Below are positions 20,999-31,770 of a stretch of 64,000 bases of DNA, one piece after another. The stretch comes from Linanthus parryae (taxonomy: Eukaryota > Streptophyta > Magnoliopsida > Ericales > Polemoniaceae), in assembly GCA_023055425.1 (NCBI GenBank), contig JALGPY010000010.1:54783665-54847664 (forward strand). Direction: 5' to 3'. The notes under the pieces are model-generated. The model was not told the origin of the DNA. It saw only the letters and a list, made by a program, of their open reading frames with translations, and did no database searches. The first letter of the stretch is position 1. Each line of letters starts with the position of its first letter. A program made the translations under genes and the position numbers.

Positions 20999-21305
20999 CA
21001 TAATGCCTTGAGAATGACAAAAAGGTCAACAAAAAGTTAATAGTGAGGTCCTGGTTTCTTTACCTTAAATTTAGGTAATTTGTTTTTTTTTTTTTTTAAA
21101 AAGATAAAAAGTTTGTTTACATTGCGCTTAATAAGTTTTCTAAAAAGTTTCAGTTACCTTTTTCGTATAAAAGATTGTTTACTTAACTTCTATTTTACCT
21201 CCTATAAAAAGTAGTTTTTAAGAGTAAAAAGATAAAAAAGTTGAAGTTAAAAAAAAAAAAATAAAGTCTTATAAAAAAAAAGTTATCAAACATAAATTCT
21301 AACGA

Positions 21306-21857
21306 GACTACGTGGCGTCCACTAGCAGTCGGCGGTGTAAAACTGAACTCTGATGCATCTTGGCATCGTTTTGACGCCGCAGTGGGGCTCGAAAATGTGA
21401 TTAGAGACTCTGCTGGTCGCTTTATAGCAGGTAGAATTCAGGGGGTTCCCAATATGAGAACACCCCTGCTGGCGGAACTACAAGCATTGCTTTCGGGTCT
21501 TTTGTTGGTAAAGGAACTCAAGTTTAGCACTATAGAGGTGGAGACTGATAGTCGTATCTCAGCTCATCTTCTTCTTCACGGTGAATTTGGAAAGCTAAAA
21601 ACGGGTTCTGCTTTGGGTGAATTCAGACTTTTAGTAAAAGCATGTAGAAACAAGCTAGATGAGTTTACAAACTTCTCAGTGCGACATATTTCTAGAAACT
21701 GTAATCAGTTAGCCCATTGCTTCGCTCAGCAAGGTAGATTAGAAGAAGATATGTCCTTTTATAGCCAAGTCTCTGATTGGGCAACGGATGTATTCTCTGT
21801 TGATCTAGCGCGTGTGATGCCCAGCTCGTAATAATATTATTTTTCCTCAAAAAAAGA
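21306..21857 (+). mobile_element. 5'-truncated LINE fragment carrying RNase H
   Basis: A 15-bp duplication CATAAATTCTAACGA (21291-21305) and CATAAACTCTAACGA (21858-21872) encloses a fragment that starts within a LINE RNase H domain and ends in a short A-run. This is the signature of incomplete target-primed reverse transcription. Confidence 0.75.
21313..21831 (+). pseudogene. LINE RNase H domain fragment (RVT_3 type), open frame
   Basis: The frame is open from at least 21313 (WRPLAVGGVKLNSDASW) to TAA at 21829-21831. It matches the plant LINE RNase H fold: first acidic residue in LNSDAS, then GLENVIRDSAGRF, the Glu of ELQALLSGL, the Asp of VETDSR, and the C-terminal CNQLAHCFAQQ helix. In a complete LINE this domain digests RNA in the RNA-DNA hybrid. 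It has no start codon of its own at the domain edge and is the tail of a longer ORF2, so it is treated as a fragment although no stop breaks it. Confidence 0.65.
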
Positions 21858-22297
21858 CATAAACTCTAACGAAAATTGTCTTAGTAGAACTTTTTTTATG
21901 ACTTAAAAAAAGATAGAAAGTCGCCTAAAATTAGACAAAGAAAGCAGGGCCTGAATCTCCAGAACAGTTCAAAGACTTGTTCAGAAAAAGACTCTGGTTA
22001 CGTCAAATCAATAATTACTATAGTCAAGGGTCAATTACTTATTAGCCATGCCCAATATAGTAAAATGATTCATGTACCACTTCCATTTTGAAAGACAATT
22101 GCTAACCTCCTATTGTTTGATATTTATAACAATTTACAGCTGGGGCGCTTTTCCGTCCAAAAAAGTGAGTTAACGGTTGTTTTTGTCCTTTTGTTTAGCG
22201 GTATTCAAGTCAATTACGTTTTGAAATTTAAAACTAATTATCTATTACATTTTGAATTAAAAAGTAATTCTAAGTTCCATTTAAGAGATAAAATCTT

Positions 22298-23853
22298 GGC
22301 TTAATTACTTAATGCATACCCCCAGTATGCTGGAACTCTCACTTTGCAATCCCCATTTTTAAAATTAGCTTATTGCACCCCCACCCATTTGCATAAAAAA
22401 AAAAACACGTCAATGTGAAACTGGTAAATAATTACATCCAAACACTAACGGTGATAGAGGGGTAAATTTGTCAATACTTAATAAAATATGAATGATAATA
22501 ATAGAAAAAATATATTAAGAAATTATGGCATGTTTGGTTTCCTAGTATTAACTAGTATTGGACTAATTATAGTATTGTGATTATTAATACTTTGTTTGGT
22601 TTGTTCTGGATTAAATTTAATACCGGTATTAAAATAGTGAAAAACATGGGTTTAATACTCTATTTTAATCCCTTCCCTCAGGAGAGTATTAACAGTATTG
22701 GACTATTCGGTATAGTTGGAATTGAAATTTAATTACACCAACAACTATTCATAATCCTTTGAACGATACATAACCAAACACAGTATTAAATATAATACAG
22801 CTAATCCAGTCCAATCCTATCCGACCTAGTCCAGTCCAGTACAGTCCGGTCCGGCTAGTCCGGAAAACCAAACGTGACCTTAAGGAAGAAGAAGAAGAAG
22901 ATAACGTAGAACGGTGCCCTGGTTTTACCAAAGAAAACTTTGCTCTCTATCTGGCAATCCATCTCTGCGGTGTTTGTGCATGGTGTGAAAATTGTTGATT
23001 ATTACGGATAGGAAAGCACCCACCAACTGCTGCGACAAGGGTTTGAGTGGAGAAACCAATTGAGTTGGCATGTTTCGATTGTTTCTGGGTTCAATCGGGC
23101 ATGGCTAATTGGTTTTGGGTTCATCGAGGTAGAGAGATCGAGAGGGTGATTGGAGGATTTCGATTGAAACCTGGGTTGGGGTTTTGTTTCGAATCAGGTT
23201 TCGTTTTGAATCGAAGCTAAATTTGATTCAGGTAGGCTTTTGGGTTTCAATGAATGCATAGGGTAACATTTAGATTCATCAAGGTAGAGAGAAGCTGGAG
23301 GATTCTGGATATGATTTTTCGTCTCCTATGATTGTTATGTTCGGATTTTGATTCCCGATTTGGTTAATTTGAAGATCGATTTCGATTTTTTCTTGGTCAA
23401 TTTTAGCCTGAAGATGGAGATGAGGAAGGTATTTGAAGGTATGACTGTAGAGGACAACATCGTTTGGGGGATTGTGGCGGCGATGGTAGACGTTCTATCG
23501 GAAACTGGGTTGCGGTTGGGGAAGGTGGTTGGCATGGCATATTTTGGCTGAAACGGCGATGGCTGAGGCGGGGACGACAGTGGTTCTGGTGGTTTGCGGT
23601 GATGGCTGAGGCGGGGATGACAGTTGTTCTGGTGGTGCTCATATGTTTGTGGGGGTACCTATTTTACCCTCAATAAAATGGATTTATTTGTAAACTAACG
23701 GACTGTTCCGTTAACTATTGAACGAAATCTTTTTACCAATTTCATATTGACGTACTTTTTGCAAATGGAGAGTGCAATAAGCTTAGTTTTAGAACTGGGA
23801 GTTGCAATGTGAGAGTTTCAACATACTGGGGGTATGCATTAAGTAATTAAGCC
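22298..23853. mobile_element. Long-TIR Mutator-like element, nested, 1556 bp
   Basis: Both ends begin GGCTTAATTACTTAATGCAT and pair for about 130 bp. The 9-bp duplication TAAAATCTT at 22289-22297 and 23854-23862 is exact. It lies inside 22028-25135 and itself contains the Tourist-like MITE at 22526-22879. The interior 22900-23650 is GC-richer with 5'-UTR-like and gene-like composition; no known domain was recognised. Confidence 0.8.
22526..22879. mobile_element. Tourist-like MITE, family T1
   Basis: The left end TGGCATGTTTGGTTTCC pairs with the right end, read inward GGTCACGTTTGGTTTTCC. TTA occurs at 22523-22525 and 22880-22882. The interior has TAATACCGGTATTAAAAT and AGTATTGGACTA motifs shared with 30314-30641 and, in reverse, 37520-37712. 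It is the innermost layer of a three-deep nest. Confidence 0.7.
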
Positions 23854-25004
23854 TAAAATCTTTCCCATAACCCATTTAATTAACCATCGGGTTTGTCTCT
23901 TTCTCTTCTAACTATTGTCTCCCTCGCTCTTCATAGCCGACGGTGAATCGAGCGACCAAACCAAAATCGCCAACTTGAGAACGATGATTGGAGTATGAAT
24001 ACGCCACTCCAACATGCGCACTACATGAAATAGCCTCAGCGGATTCCGCAAGAAACGTCCGGCACCAAACGAAGCAGTCGGAGATCGTCCCAATCACAAT
24101 CGTGCTTTTCTTCTGCGTTATCTGCCAAAAACAATTTCCTGATTAATACATCAAACTACACAATTTCACTTTCATTCAGATACATAAACCTGATTAATAC
24201 ATCAAACTATACAATTTCAACCTTTGCCAAAAACAATGTCCTCCAAGAAGAACAAATCTCCTACCTAAGAAGAACAATCTACTGCCAAAAACAAACATTC
24301 AACCTCCAAGAACACCAACCAGCAGACCAACAAAGAACAACAATGGGCATTCAAGCTCCAAGAAAAACAAAAAGAAGCAGAACCAAGCTAATTATGCAGC
24401 CATAGAGGATTTTCACTTTCCTCGCACTAGCAAGTTCTTGCTGCTCCATCCTGCGTATGCGCCTGAGAAGACCACTAATAACTATTCGGGCTCTCTCCTC
24501 CAATGGAGGTTTAGACCAATCGAAGAAATTGCAGGCTCCAATCTCCTAAAAATTTCAAAATCAGATCAAAATCAAATCAAAACATGTCAAATCAGATCCA
24601 ATTTGAAGCAATTTGCCAATAATCTTAATTCATACTTCTGGCACCCGAAAAATTTCCTCACCATATTATTTGAAGTCCAGGATGGTTTCAAGGAACACGG
24701 CAGCCCACAAAGCAAACACGATTCGCCGTCACTAAGCCTTCGAGCTCTCACTATCTCTCACGATCTTTCTCTCACGGTCGATCTCTCTACCTCTCTTTCT
24801 CTCCCAATCTATCTCTCCTTCTCTCTCTCTCTTCGAATCTGAATTACTCACTCTCTACTCTTACAATCTCTCCTGGTTAAAATCCTCCATTAATAAAGCT
24901 TCACAGTACTGATAAAAAAAAAGCTTCACAGTCAACAAAAGAAGTAAAGGCGTAGCAGTTGGTAGAGAATGGCAAAAATGCCCTTTTATTCCGTCGGTCA
25001 ATTT
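23854..25004. other. Interior of outer Mutator-like element, unidentified
   Basis: This stretch lies between the nested element and the right TIR. A minus-strand frame at 23912-24097 includes LAESAEAISCSAHVG. At 24780-24840 there is a CTCT-rich tract typical of plant leaders. It may be captured host sequence, but no family was recognised. Confidence 0.35.
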
Positions 25005-26739
25005 TGACGGAAAAGTGCCCCAGTTGTAAATTGTTGTCAATATCAAACAATAGGTGGTTAGCAGTTGTTTTTCAAAGTGGAGGTGGTACATGGATCATTT
25101 CACTATACTGGGCATGGCTAATAAGTAATTGACCCTATAATAAATTAGGCAAGAGGTACATATGAGAAAAACAGTACGTTACGTTACAACTATGACTAAT
25201 GAGGAAAAGATCGAGCAACGTACTAACACGCAATCAAGAGATATCATTCCATTGGATATTTGCTTCTTAAGAAGATTTGATATTTCCTCCAAAGATTACC
25301 CAAAATAAGCTTTGAGAAATTTTCCAAGCGCTTCAATAGAAGCAAACAAAAAAAAAAAGCATAACTCGTACTCGTAGTTATTTTCCCTACCAGTAACCAA
25401 TTATTGAACAAGAAGACTTGGTGAACATCAGTAGCATGACTCGCTGAACATAATAGTTTACTTATCTACTCCTGAATCCCGTACTTTCTACAAGAAACCA
25501 TGCCTAATAGGATTCCATAATAGAACAACTTAAACATCATTCTTTTTTTATAACGTAACACTCAAAAGTTTTTTCTTTCCGATGGAACGAGTGGTTATCA
25601 GAGGGAAGAGATATTTTGTTCTCTAATCTCAATTTTCAAAGACGATACATAGAAAATAGGCTTAATTACTTAATGCATACCCTCAGTATAGTGAAACTAT
25701 CACATTGCACTACCCACTATCAAAACTTGTTGATAATGTTCCCCATTTGCAATTAATCAGTCACTTTGAAACAGGGAAAAAATTTCGTCCATCACTTAAC
25801 GGAACAAGCCGTTAGTTGACTTTGATGTTCTTTTGTTCAAGGGTACAATTGTCAATTGAGTTTTATTGATGAACACTAAGATCATCATAACAATCACCAC
25901 CGCAACAACCACCATCACCGCCACATGTAACCAGAATCCAGCCACCACCCACCACCATCACTGCCCCATGAACCCAGAATCCGCCAACCCCACCAGTCAT
26001 CCCTCCACGTAAACCTCCAAAACCTAGAGCAAACCAACTCTGCTCGAGTCACCACCATCTCTGCCACCAGTATCCAAATTCCGGGAAACATTTTCTCATT
26101 TTCACAGCTAAATCTCCTCTCACAGCCAAACCCGTCCACCAATCCAGACCTCAAGACTCATACTTGCCTCTCAAAGACAAAACCCACGGCTAGAACCACC
26201 AAAAAGCTCTGCCACGACAACCTTTGTTGAACCCAGGCTCGATCTATTCAGCCGCCAGAAGCGAATCGCCCAGATCCATGATCGATTTTGCTGAAAACAT
26301 GCCCAATTAACCCTCGATTCTTTCAATTAGTCAACAACGTCATCGATTATTTGATTCTCTAACCCAAATCAATATCACTACTCAACCAATTTTGGATTTG
26401 GGGACACTTACCGGCCCTAGTTCGAAGCAGAGATAGAGACAATTTCTGGAGTGCTCAAGAACCCATAACCTGAAATAAAACTCAGCCTCGAATCTCCCAA
26501 TTGAACCAAAGCACTACTCAACCAATTTTGGGTTCTTGGTTGAAGGTACTGATAGAAGAAGAGTCGAAATCAAGATAAGCAGAAACACAAAAACAAATCG
26601 AAAGGCAGAGAGAGACGATTGAGAGAGAGAGAGAACATTTTCATACCCAGATGCAAAGATGAAGAGAGACTCGTGAGAGAGGAATAGTTTCAATTCGTCT
26701 TCCTCACCCTTCAACTCTGCGATGTATCTATACAATCTT

Positions 26740-27837
26740 GGCTAAATTGCACCGGAGGTACCATACATTGCAAAAACGAGCAATTGGGTACCCAAATTTC
26801 AAAATCGAGCACCACAGGTCTCAAATTTTGCATTTTCGAGCAAGTACCCATCGCTAACTGCCGTTAAAAAAATTGGACGGAAAGGACAGGAAGGTGTTTT
26901 TGTGCAATTTTTGACATCTTCTTCATGTTCATCATCACTTTCATCACCATCTTCTTTCTTTCTTCTTTCTTCAAGCACAACCACGCCAAGGACGCCACCA
27001 ATATACCTCCAACTCCAGACTTGCTGTAGCTGGAGCATGCTTACCACCAGTGGAACTTTTCCCCTCTATCAATTTAAGGAACGGTTGGGTATTGAGAGAG
27101 AATCCCGAGCTTGAAAGTGATGAACCCTAGTCATTATTTCAACCAAATTCTCTCCAACCTTTGAATTTCGTCTCTTCTAACCGGTTGATTTGTGTTCCTC
27201 GCTCAAAGCCGAACCCAATGGACCCAAATAAGGTTGCTGAGTCGTCGGATTTGCGGACAGCCACCAGAATTCACGTCGCCGAAAACTACTCGTCGTAGGT
27301 GAAATCGAGTTTTGGGGCTGTTTATCATCCCTTATAGCTTCCCCTAAGGTTTATAAGTGCAATAGCATGTGTAACTGTGAAGAATATGCCATTAACGGGC
27401 TGCTTTGTCGCCGGAATCCTCCATGGCCGACGAGTTCTTCGAATCTTTGGCCGGAAAATTGTAATCTACTCGTTCCTTCACCATTTTCACTTCCGGTTGC
27501 GTCCACGTGATCCTAGTAACGTCGTGAGTACATTAGAGGTATCAAAAGCTGCCCTGATTGTAGTATCTTGGTGTTTGATTCGTGTATTCATTGTATGTTA
27601 CCGGGTTGGGGAAGGATTAAACGGTCGGTTCGGGTCGGGTTTGTAAGGGTACGGGTGTCAAAAATTGCACAAAAACCCCTCCGTGTCCCTTCCGTCCAAT
27701 TTCTCTAACGGCAGTAAGCGATGGGTATCTACTTGCTCGAAAATGCAAAATTTGAGACCTGTGGTGCTCGATTTTGAAATTTGGGTACCCATTTGCTCGT
27801 TTTTGCAAAGTATGGGTACCTCCGGTGCAATTTAGCC
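26740..27837. mobile_element. Nested long-TIR Mutator-like element, 1098 bp
   Basis: TIRs of about 190 bp begin GGCTAAATTGCACCGGAGGT at both ends. The 9-bp duplication TACAATCTT is exact at 26731-26739 and 27838-27846. The 700-bp interior has gene-like GC content and a short frame from an ATG near 27218 (MDPNKVAESSDLRTATR) ending in TAG. This may be a captured host gene start (Pack-MULE style), but the donor is not recognised. Confidence 0.8.
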
Positions 27838-27848
27838 TACAATCTTAT

Positions 27849-27935
27849 CTTCTTCTTCTTCTTCTTCTTCTTCTTCTTCTTCTTCTTCTTCTTCTTCTTC
27901 TTCTTCTTCTTCTTCTTCTTCTTCTTCTTCTTCTT
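27849..27935. repeat. (TTC)n microsatellite, about 28 units
   Basis: An uninterrupted TTC/CTT run directly follows the target duplication of the nested element. The poly-Leu frame across it is not a gene. Confidence 0.95.
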
Positions 27936-28208
27936 TGTTTTTGCATACTTATCTTCCTGATTTATTCGTTATTTCCGTTTCATTGTTCTTTTATTTGTTT
28001 TCCATTTGCCTTCTATGAATATAGTTTTGTTATTGACGAAGTTACCCTCTTGAAGTGGATGATGTTTAGATGGAGAAATTTCTTAGTTTCAAAATGACTG
28101 ATTAATTACATATGGGAAACATTATCAGCAAGTTTTGACTGTGGGTAGTGCAATGTGATAGTTTCACTATACTAGAGGTATGCCTCAAGTAATTAAGCGT
28201 AAAAAATA

Positions 28209-28437
28209 TGAATGTTCGGGCACAAAAAGTATGAAAACATCATTTTATTCCTCGATTTCGTCTATTTCAATACTCATTTATACACAGAAAATTTGAAGTA
28301 TCATAATTTATCTACATTATCCGAAAAATGGATGTTCGCCCACTCCCAGAGTGTGTTATTCGGTATAATCGGCGTGCCACAAATATTTTGGGCCTTAGAG
28401 AATAATTCCAATTTTGTTCGGCCACATAAAGTACCCG
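28209..28437. other. Junction between duplication copies, unidentified
   Basis: About 230 bases of unassigned DNA separate the Mutator-like element from the start of copy B. No repeat or frame is supported. Confidence 0.5.
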
Positions 28438-28816
28438 CATGGGCTTTGGATGAATTGAGAAATGATATAGTGGGCTTTTTTTATCAGTAGTGGGCTTTTG
28501 AGCCTTCTCTTAATACAGTTTTAATCTAGAAAGGACAACTGATCCTAGGATGTTGCTGTTATATGTTTAAAACTCTTGTCACCAAAACTAACCAAATATA
28601 ATTAACATTACAATAAAAAAACCAAACAAATAAAATTAATTTAATTTAAACTATGCTCTTTTGATCGTAACAATATAATTCCTTAAGTGTTTCAAAAGAT
28701 TCGTTCTTATCCCTTATTTTGGAGAAAATAAATAAAATGAGTAACATAGTAAATTCGTGCTCGAGTCATCTCGCCCTGTAAATTAAGCTCGTCAATGATA
28801 GTATTTAGGGTTCATC

Positions 28817-28823
28817 TATAAAG
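28817..28823 (+). promoter_or_regulatory. TATA-like box of putative gene B
   Basis: TATAAAG follows TTTAGGGTTCATC about 80 bases before the candidate ATG at 28902. Context and spacing match copy A. Confidence 0.4.
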
Positions 28824-28901
28824 AACAAGAGGCGCTGCCTCCTATATGCATGTCATCGAATTTGTTTCATTTTCTGACCTGAACAAGTTTCTTTCGAAGC
28901 G

Positions 28902-29646
28902 ATGGCATTGCTCTCGGAATTTTCTGTTTGTAAGCTATACTTGTGGATCTTTCTACAATTTATTTGAGATGATCGTTACCTGTGTTTCATATGTTCTATT
29001 AAACAATCTTGATGGATTTTACAGTTGTTGGTCTTGTTATTTTTACAAAATGAAATCAGATGTTTGTAATTCGAAAATAGAGTTGATTATAAAGTGATGT
29101 TCTACCTATGCAGATCAATATCAATTATTGTAATTGTTAGTAAAATAACTTCTGTCACAAATTTCAAGGTGAATCAAGATTCAATTGCTACAAAAGACCT
29201 GTGATTTTTAGATCATAATTTAAGATATATCACACATCTTACGGTCTTTTTCCTTTCAACTCACGTTATGATTTTTGTTAATATATGTGATCGATCTCCA
29301 TTGATCAGATTAATTTCAAATTTAATAACTAAGAACTAGCGTCTACAAGTTTGGTTAAAGCATTTTGTTCAATCTCCACCTTGACTGAATAGGTATAAGC
29401 TATACATATGCTTTCCTTTTCTTGGTATGATTAAATATTTAAATGTAATTAACATTCATTTCTTGATGAAAAATAAGAACTTCGTTGATGTTCTTTATGT
29501 CAATTTAGTTTTTTAGCTACTTTTTATGAATCATTGTTACTGTTTTGTTAGGTGCTCGGAAAAGGTTCCAAACTCCACTAAATCTTGGAGAGAGGAAGAC
29601 AAGACCGATGTTCATCACATTTCAAATTAGTCTCAAAAGAACACAG
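28902..29646 (+). pseudogene. Copy B of the putative small basic-protein gene, probably truncated
   Basis: Exon 1 (28902-28929) encodes MALLSEFSV plus one base, with donor GTAAGC. Exon 2 (29552-29646) follows acceptor TTGTTAG and continues in phase as CARKRFQTPLNLGERKTR, then a short end before donor GTACGT. Exon 2 is one base shorter than in copy A, so the splice phase changes near its end. No counterpart of copy A exon 3 was found downstream. The start codon, phase and RKRF...PLN.GERKTR core are conserved. It is either a truncated paralogue or a gene with a different last exon. Confidence 0.35.
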
Positions 29647-30313
29647 GTACGTTTATAGAATACATTATTATTGAGTTACAAGTTTTGCAAATTTAAAGTT
29701 TTGAACAAGTTTAATGAAAAGTGTTTAATTTTACTTCTGTGCATACTTATATAATATTATAGTTTATCTTGCATTTTACCAAAACCAAGAAATATGAGGA
29801 AACTTTTAACGTCTGCTCGTGTGTGGCATCTTTTTTGTAATACCTTGATATAAACCTTCTGTCACATTTTTAAGAATTTCCAACGGATGATTGCATCGAT
29901 AGAATAGTATAATTCCAAAAATCAATTCAGCTATTTAATCACTGCAATGAAACTCCCTAATCAATTTCTTTCCTGTTCAAATCCGCTATCAAATCAAATT
30001 CTCACTATTAGGAATTCAATTTGATCGCCAAGTGTAGATACTCAGTTTGAAAAACCTTATGTTATCCTGAGGCCACCCACATCATAGCCCTACTTAAACC
30101 TCGAAACAACTTCTGCTATCTATGATACTCTGGGCCCGCCATATCTCACAATTCTATAACATCTGGGCTTACCATAGAAAATAACTGCACGGGCATTTCA
30201 ATAACGAGGTTTACTAGTTTCAAGGTTGGCGACAACCTTTCCAAGCAAACTTCTACTAGTAAATTGCACTAACAGAAAACGGGCCCTATCCGTCAACACA
30301 ATTATGATTACTT

Positions 30314-30641
30314 GGGCACGTTTGGTTTTCTAGGATTAACAGTATTAGCCGGTATTGGACTAAATATAGTCCTGGTATTAGTTAATGATGTGTTTGGTTG
30401 TTCTGAACTAGTTTTAATACCGGTACTAAATAGTGAAAATATGGATTAAATACCCTAAATTAGTCCCATGTCACATGAGGGTATTAGCTCGATTGGAATA
30501 TTTACCTTAATACTGAATTAATACTACACGAAACCAAATATGTTATCAATTATAGTTTAACTAATCCAATCCAATTCTATCCGAAAATTTAATCTAGTCC
30601 AATCCAATCCAATCCGGCTAGTCTGGAAAACCAAACGTGTC
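30314..30641. mobile_element. Tourist-like MITE, family T1 (copy B insertion)
   Basis: The left end GGGCACGTTTGGTTTTC pairs with the right end, read inward GACACGTTTGGTTTTCC. The interior shares AATACCGGTACTAAATAGTG and TCTATCCGA with 22526-22879. A clear target duplication is not visible at the exact ends, so boundaries may be off by a few bases. Confidence 0.65.
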
Positions 30642-30829
30642 AAAAAAGCATAGTATATACTGTATCATAAGTACATGCTTTTCATTAGAAAGCAAGAGAA
30701 AGATTATGAAATTTACGTCTCTACTCAGAAATCATAACCATATAGACATCTGATGATACCTATAGTCTCGACATCCTCCATCATATATATTTTTAATTTG
30801 ATCCTTTTGCTTTTCATTAGCAAACAAGG

Positions 30830-31770
30830 TAAAGATTATGAATTTTACCCATGTTCATCACTTTTCTTGAAATTGACTTTCTTGAAAGCATTCCAACCCC
30901 TCGATCAACACCACACTTCTAGCGACCTCCCTGAAGCATGGAAAATGAAGGCATAAACAGATTCCGGTGTCTAAAAGATTTGCTGACTATGAATTGTCAG
31001 ATTGCATGTACGTAAATCGATTGCTCATCAAACCAGAAAACACCATATCAATTGCATCTATCATCACCTTGGAGTTCAATTTGGTCGAGCATGTTGATGT
31101 TATCATGTGGTGGTCTTTACTGACGAGTGTATCACCTCCCTATGCTTTGTCTGATCTTGTACCCTGAGAGTGACAAAAAAGTCGAACAAAAAGTCGAACA
31201 AAAAGTTAATAGTGAATCTCCGGAAGAGCTCAAAGACTTGCTCAGAACAGGAATGGATACGGCCAATCAATTTTTACTCAAATCTAACAGGAAAGAGGTA
31301 CAGGTGAGAGCTATAGTATGCTACGTTACAGCTATGACTAATGAGGAGAGGCCAGAAACATGCAATCAAGAGATATCATAACTTTGGATATTGGCTTCTT
31401 AAGAAGATCCGACATGTTTGCCCCAACCATTGACCAAAAGAAACTTTGAGAAATACTCCAAACAGTTCAATAAAAGCAAAAGAACCAGAACTCATACTCA
31501 TAGTAATTGTCCCCACCAGTAACCGATTATCAAACAAGGGAACTTGGTGAGCATCAGCAGCAATCTGAAAACATGCCATGACTCGCCAAACAAAATCTTG
31601 AACTTATATATTGCTGAATCCATGCTTCCTACAAGAACCCATGCCTAAAATGATTTCATAAATATATCAAATGTAACCTCAAAAGTTTTTCTTCTGATAG
31701 AAGAAGTGTGTATCAGAGGTAAGGGAGTTTTTGTTCTCCAATCTTAATGTTTACAGATGATAAATTTGCA
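30830..31770. other. Unidentified conserved block of the duplication
   Basis: This block is matched in copy A in four pieces. A plus-strand frame at 31150-31381 (KVEQKVNSESPEELKDLLRTG, split here only by description) looks protein-like. A minus-strand frame at 31376-31579 is also open. In copy A both are broken. I cannot tell which strand, if either, was coding. Confidence 0.3.

Larger units (their letters stand above)
21047..21951. mobile_element. TIR DNA element with TGA target duplication
   Basis: The left end GGTCCTGGTTTCTTTACC pairs with the right end, read inward GGCCCTGCTTTCTTTGTC. Flanks are TGA at 21044-21046 and 21952-21954. Copy B has the empty site with a single TGA at 31213-31215. 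A later LINE fragment (21306-21857) sits inside, so the original element was about 340 bp. A 3-bp TGA duplication is atypical for Tourist (TWA); the superfamily is uncertain. Confidence 0.7.
22028..25135. mobile_element. Long-TIR Mutator-like element, outer of a nested pair
   Basis: TIRs of about 130 bp (22028-22160 and 25005-25135) begin GGGTCAATTACTTATTAGCC on both ends. The flanking 9 bp are TATAGTCAA and TATAATAAA (7 of 9), as for Mutator-like elements. It interrupts copy A. Inside lie another long-TIR element (22298-23853) and unique sequence, including a minus-strand open stretch at 23912-24097 that could be captured host DNA. No MURA-type transposase was recognised. Confidence 0.7.
8411..25650 (+). 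repeat. Segmental duplication, copy A (inflated by insertions)
   Basis: Blocks 8411-9862, 12471-12706, 19555-19680, 20732-21046, 21952-22018 and 25140-25650 align in order and orientation with 28438-31770. Between blocks lie transposons that copy B lacks. By eye the blocks are about 80-85 percent identical. The first block carries a promoter, start codon and first splice sites of a small gene. The later blocks carry sequence I cannot assign. DNA upstream of 8411 does not match DNA upstream of 28438. Confidence 0.75.
25659..28199. mobile_element. Long-TIR Mutator-like element, 2541 bp
   Basis: The left end GGCTTAATTACTTAATGC and the right end, read inward CGCTTAATTACTTGAGGC, pair for about 130 bp. 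The duplication TAGAAAATA (25650-25658) and TAAAAAATA (28200-28208) matches 8 of 9. It belongs to the same family as 22298-23853. The interior holds His/Pro/Thr-rich CCACCA-type sequence near 25890-26100, a nested long-TIR element and a TTC microsatellite. No transposase was recognised. Confidence 0.75.
28438..31770 (+). repeat. Segmental duplication, copy B
   Basis: Aligns in order with the blocks of copy A listed at 8411-25650. It is only 3.3 kb because it carries a single obvious insertion, the Tourist-like MITE at 30314-30641. It preserves unoccupied sites for two DNA elements of copy A. The upstream boundary at 28438 and downstream fade near 31770 are judged by eye. Confidence 0.75.

Noticed and set aside
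27774..28097. Long plus-strand frame dominated by poly-leucine
   Set aside because: It is the translation of the TTC microsatellite at 27849-27935 and nearby AT-rich DNA, with no domain outside the repeat.
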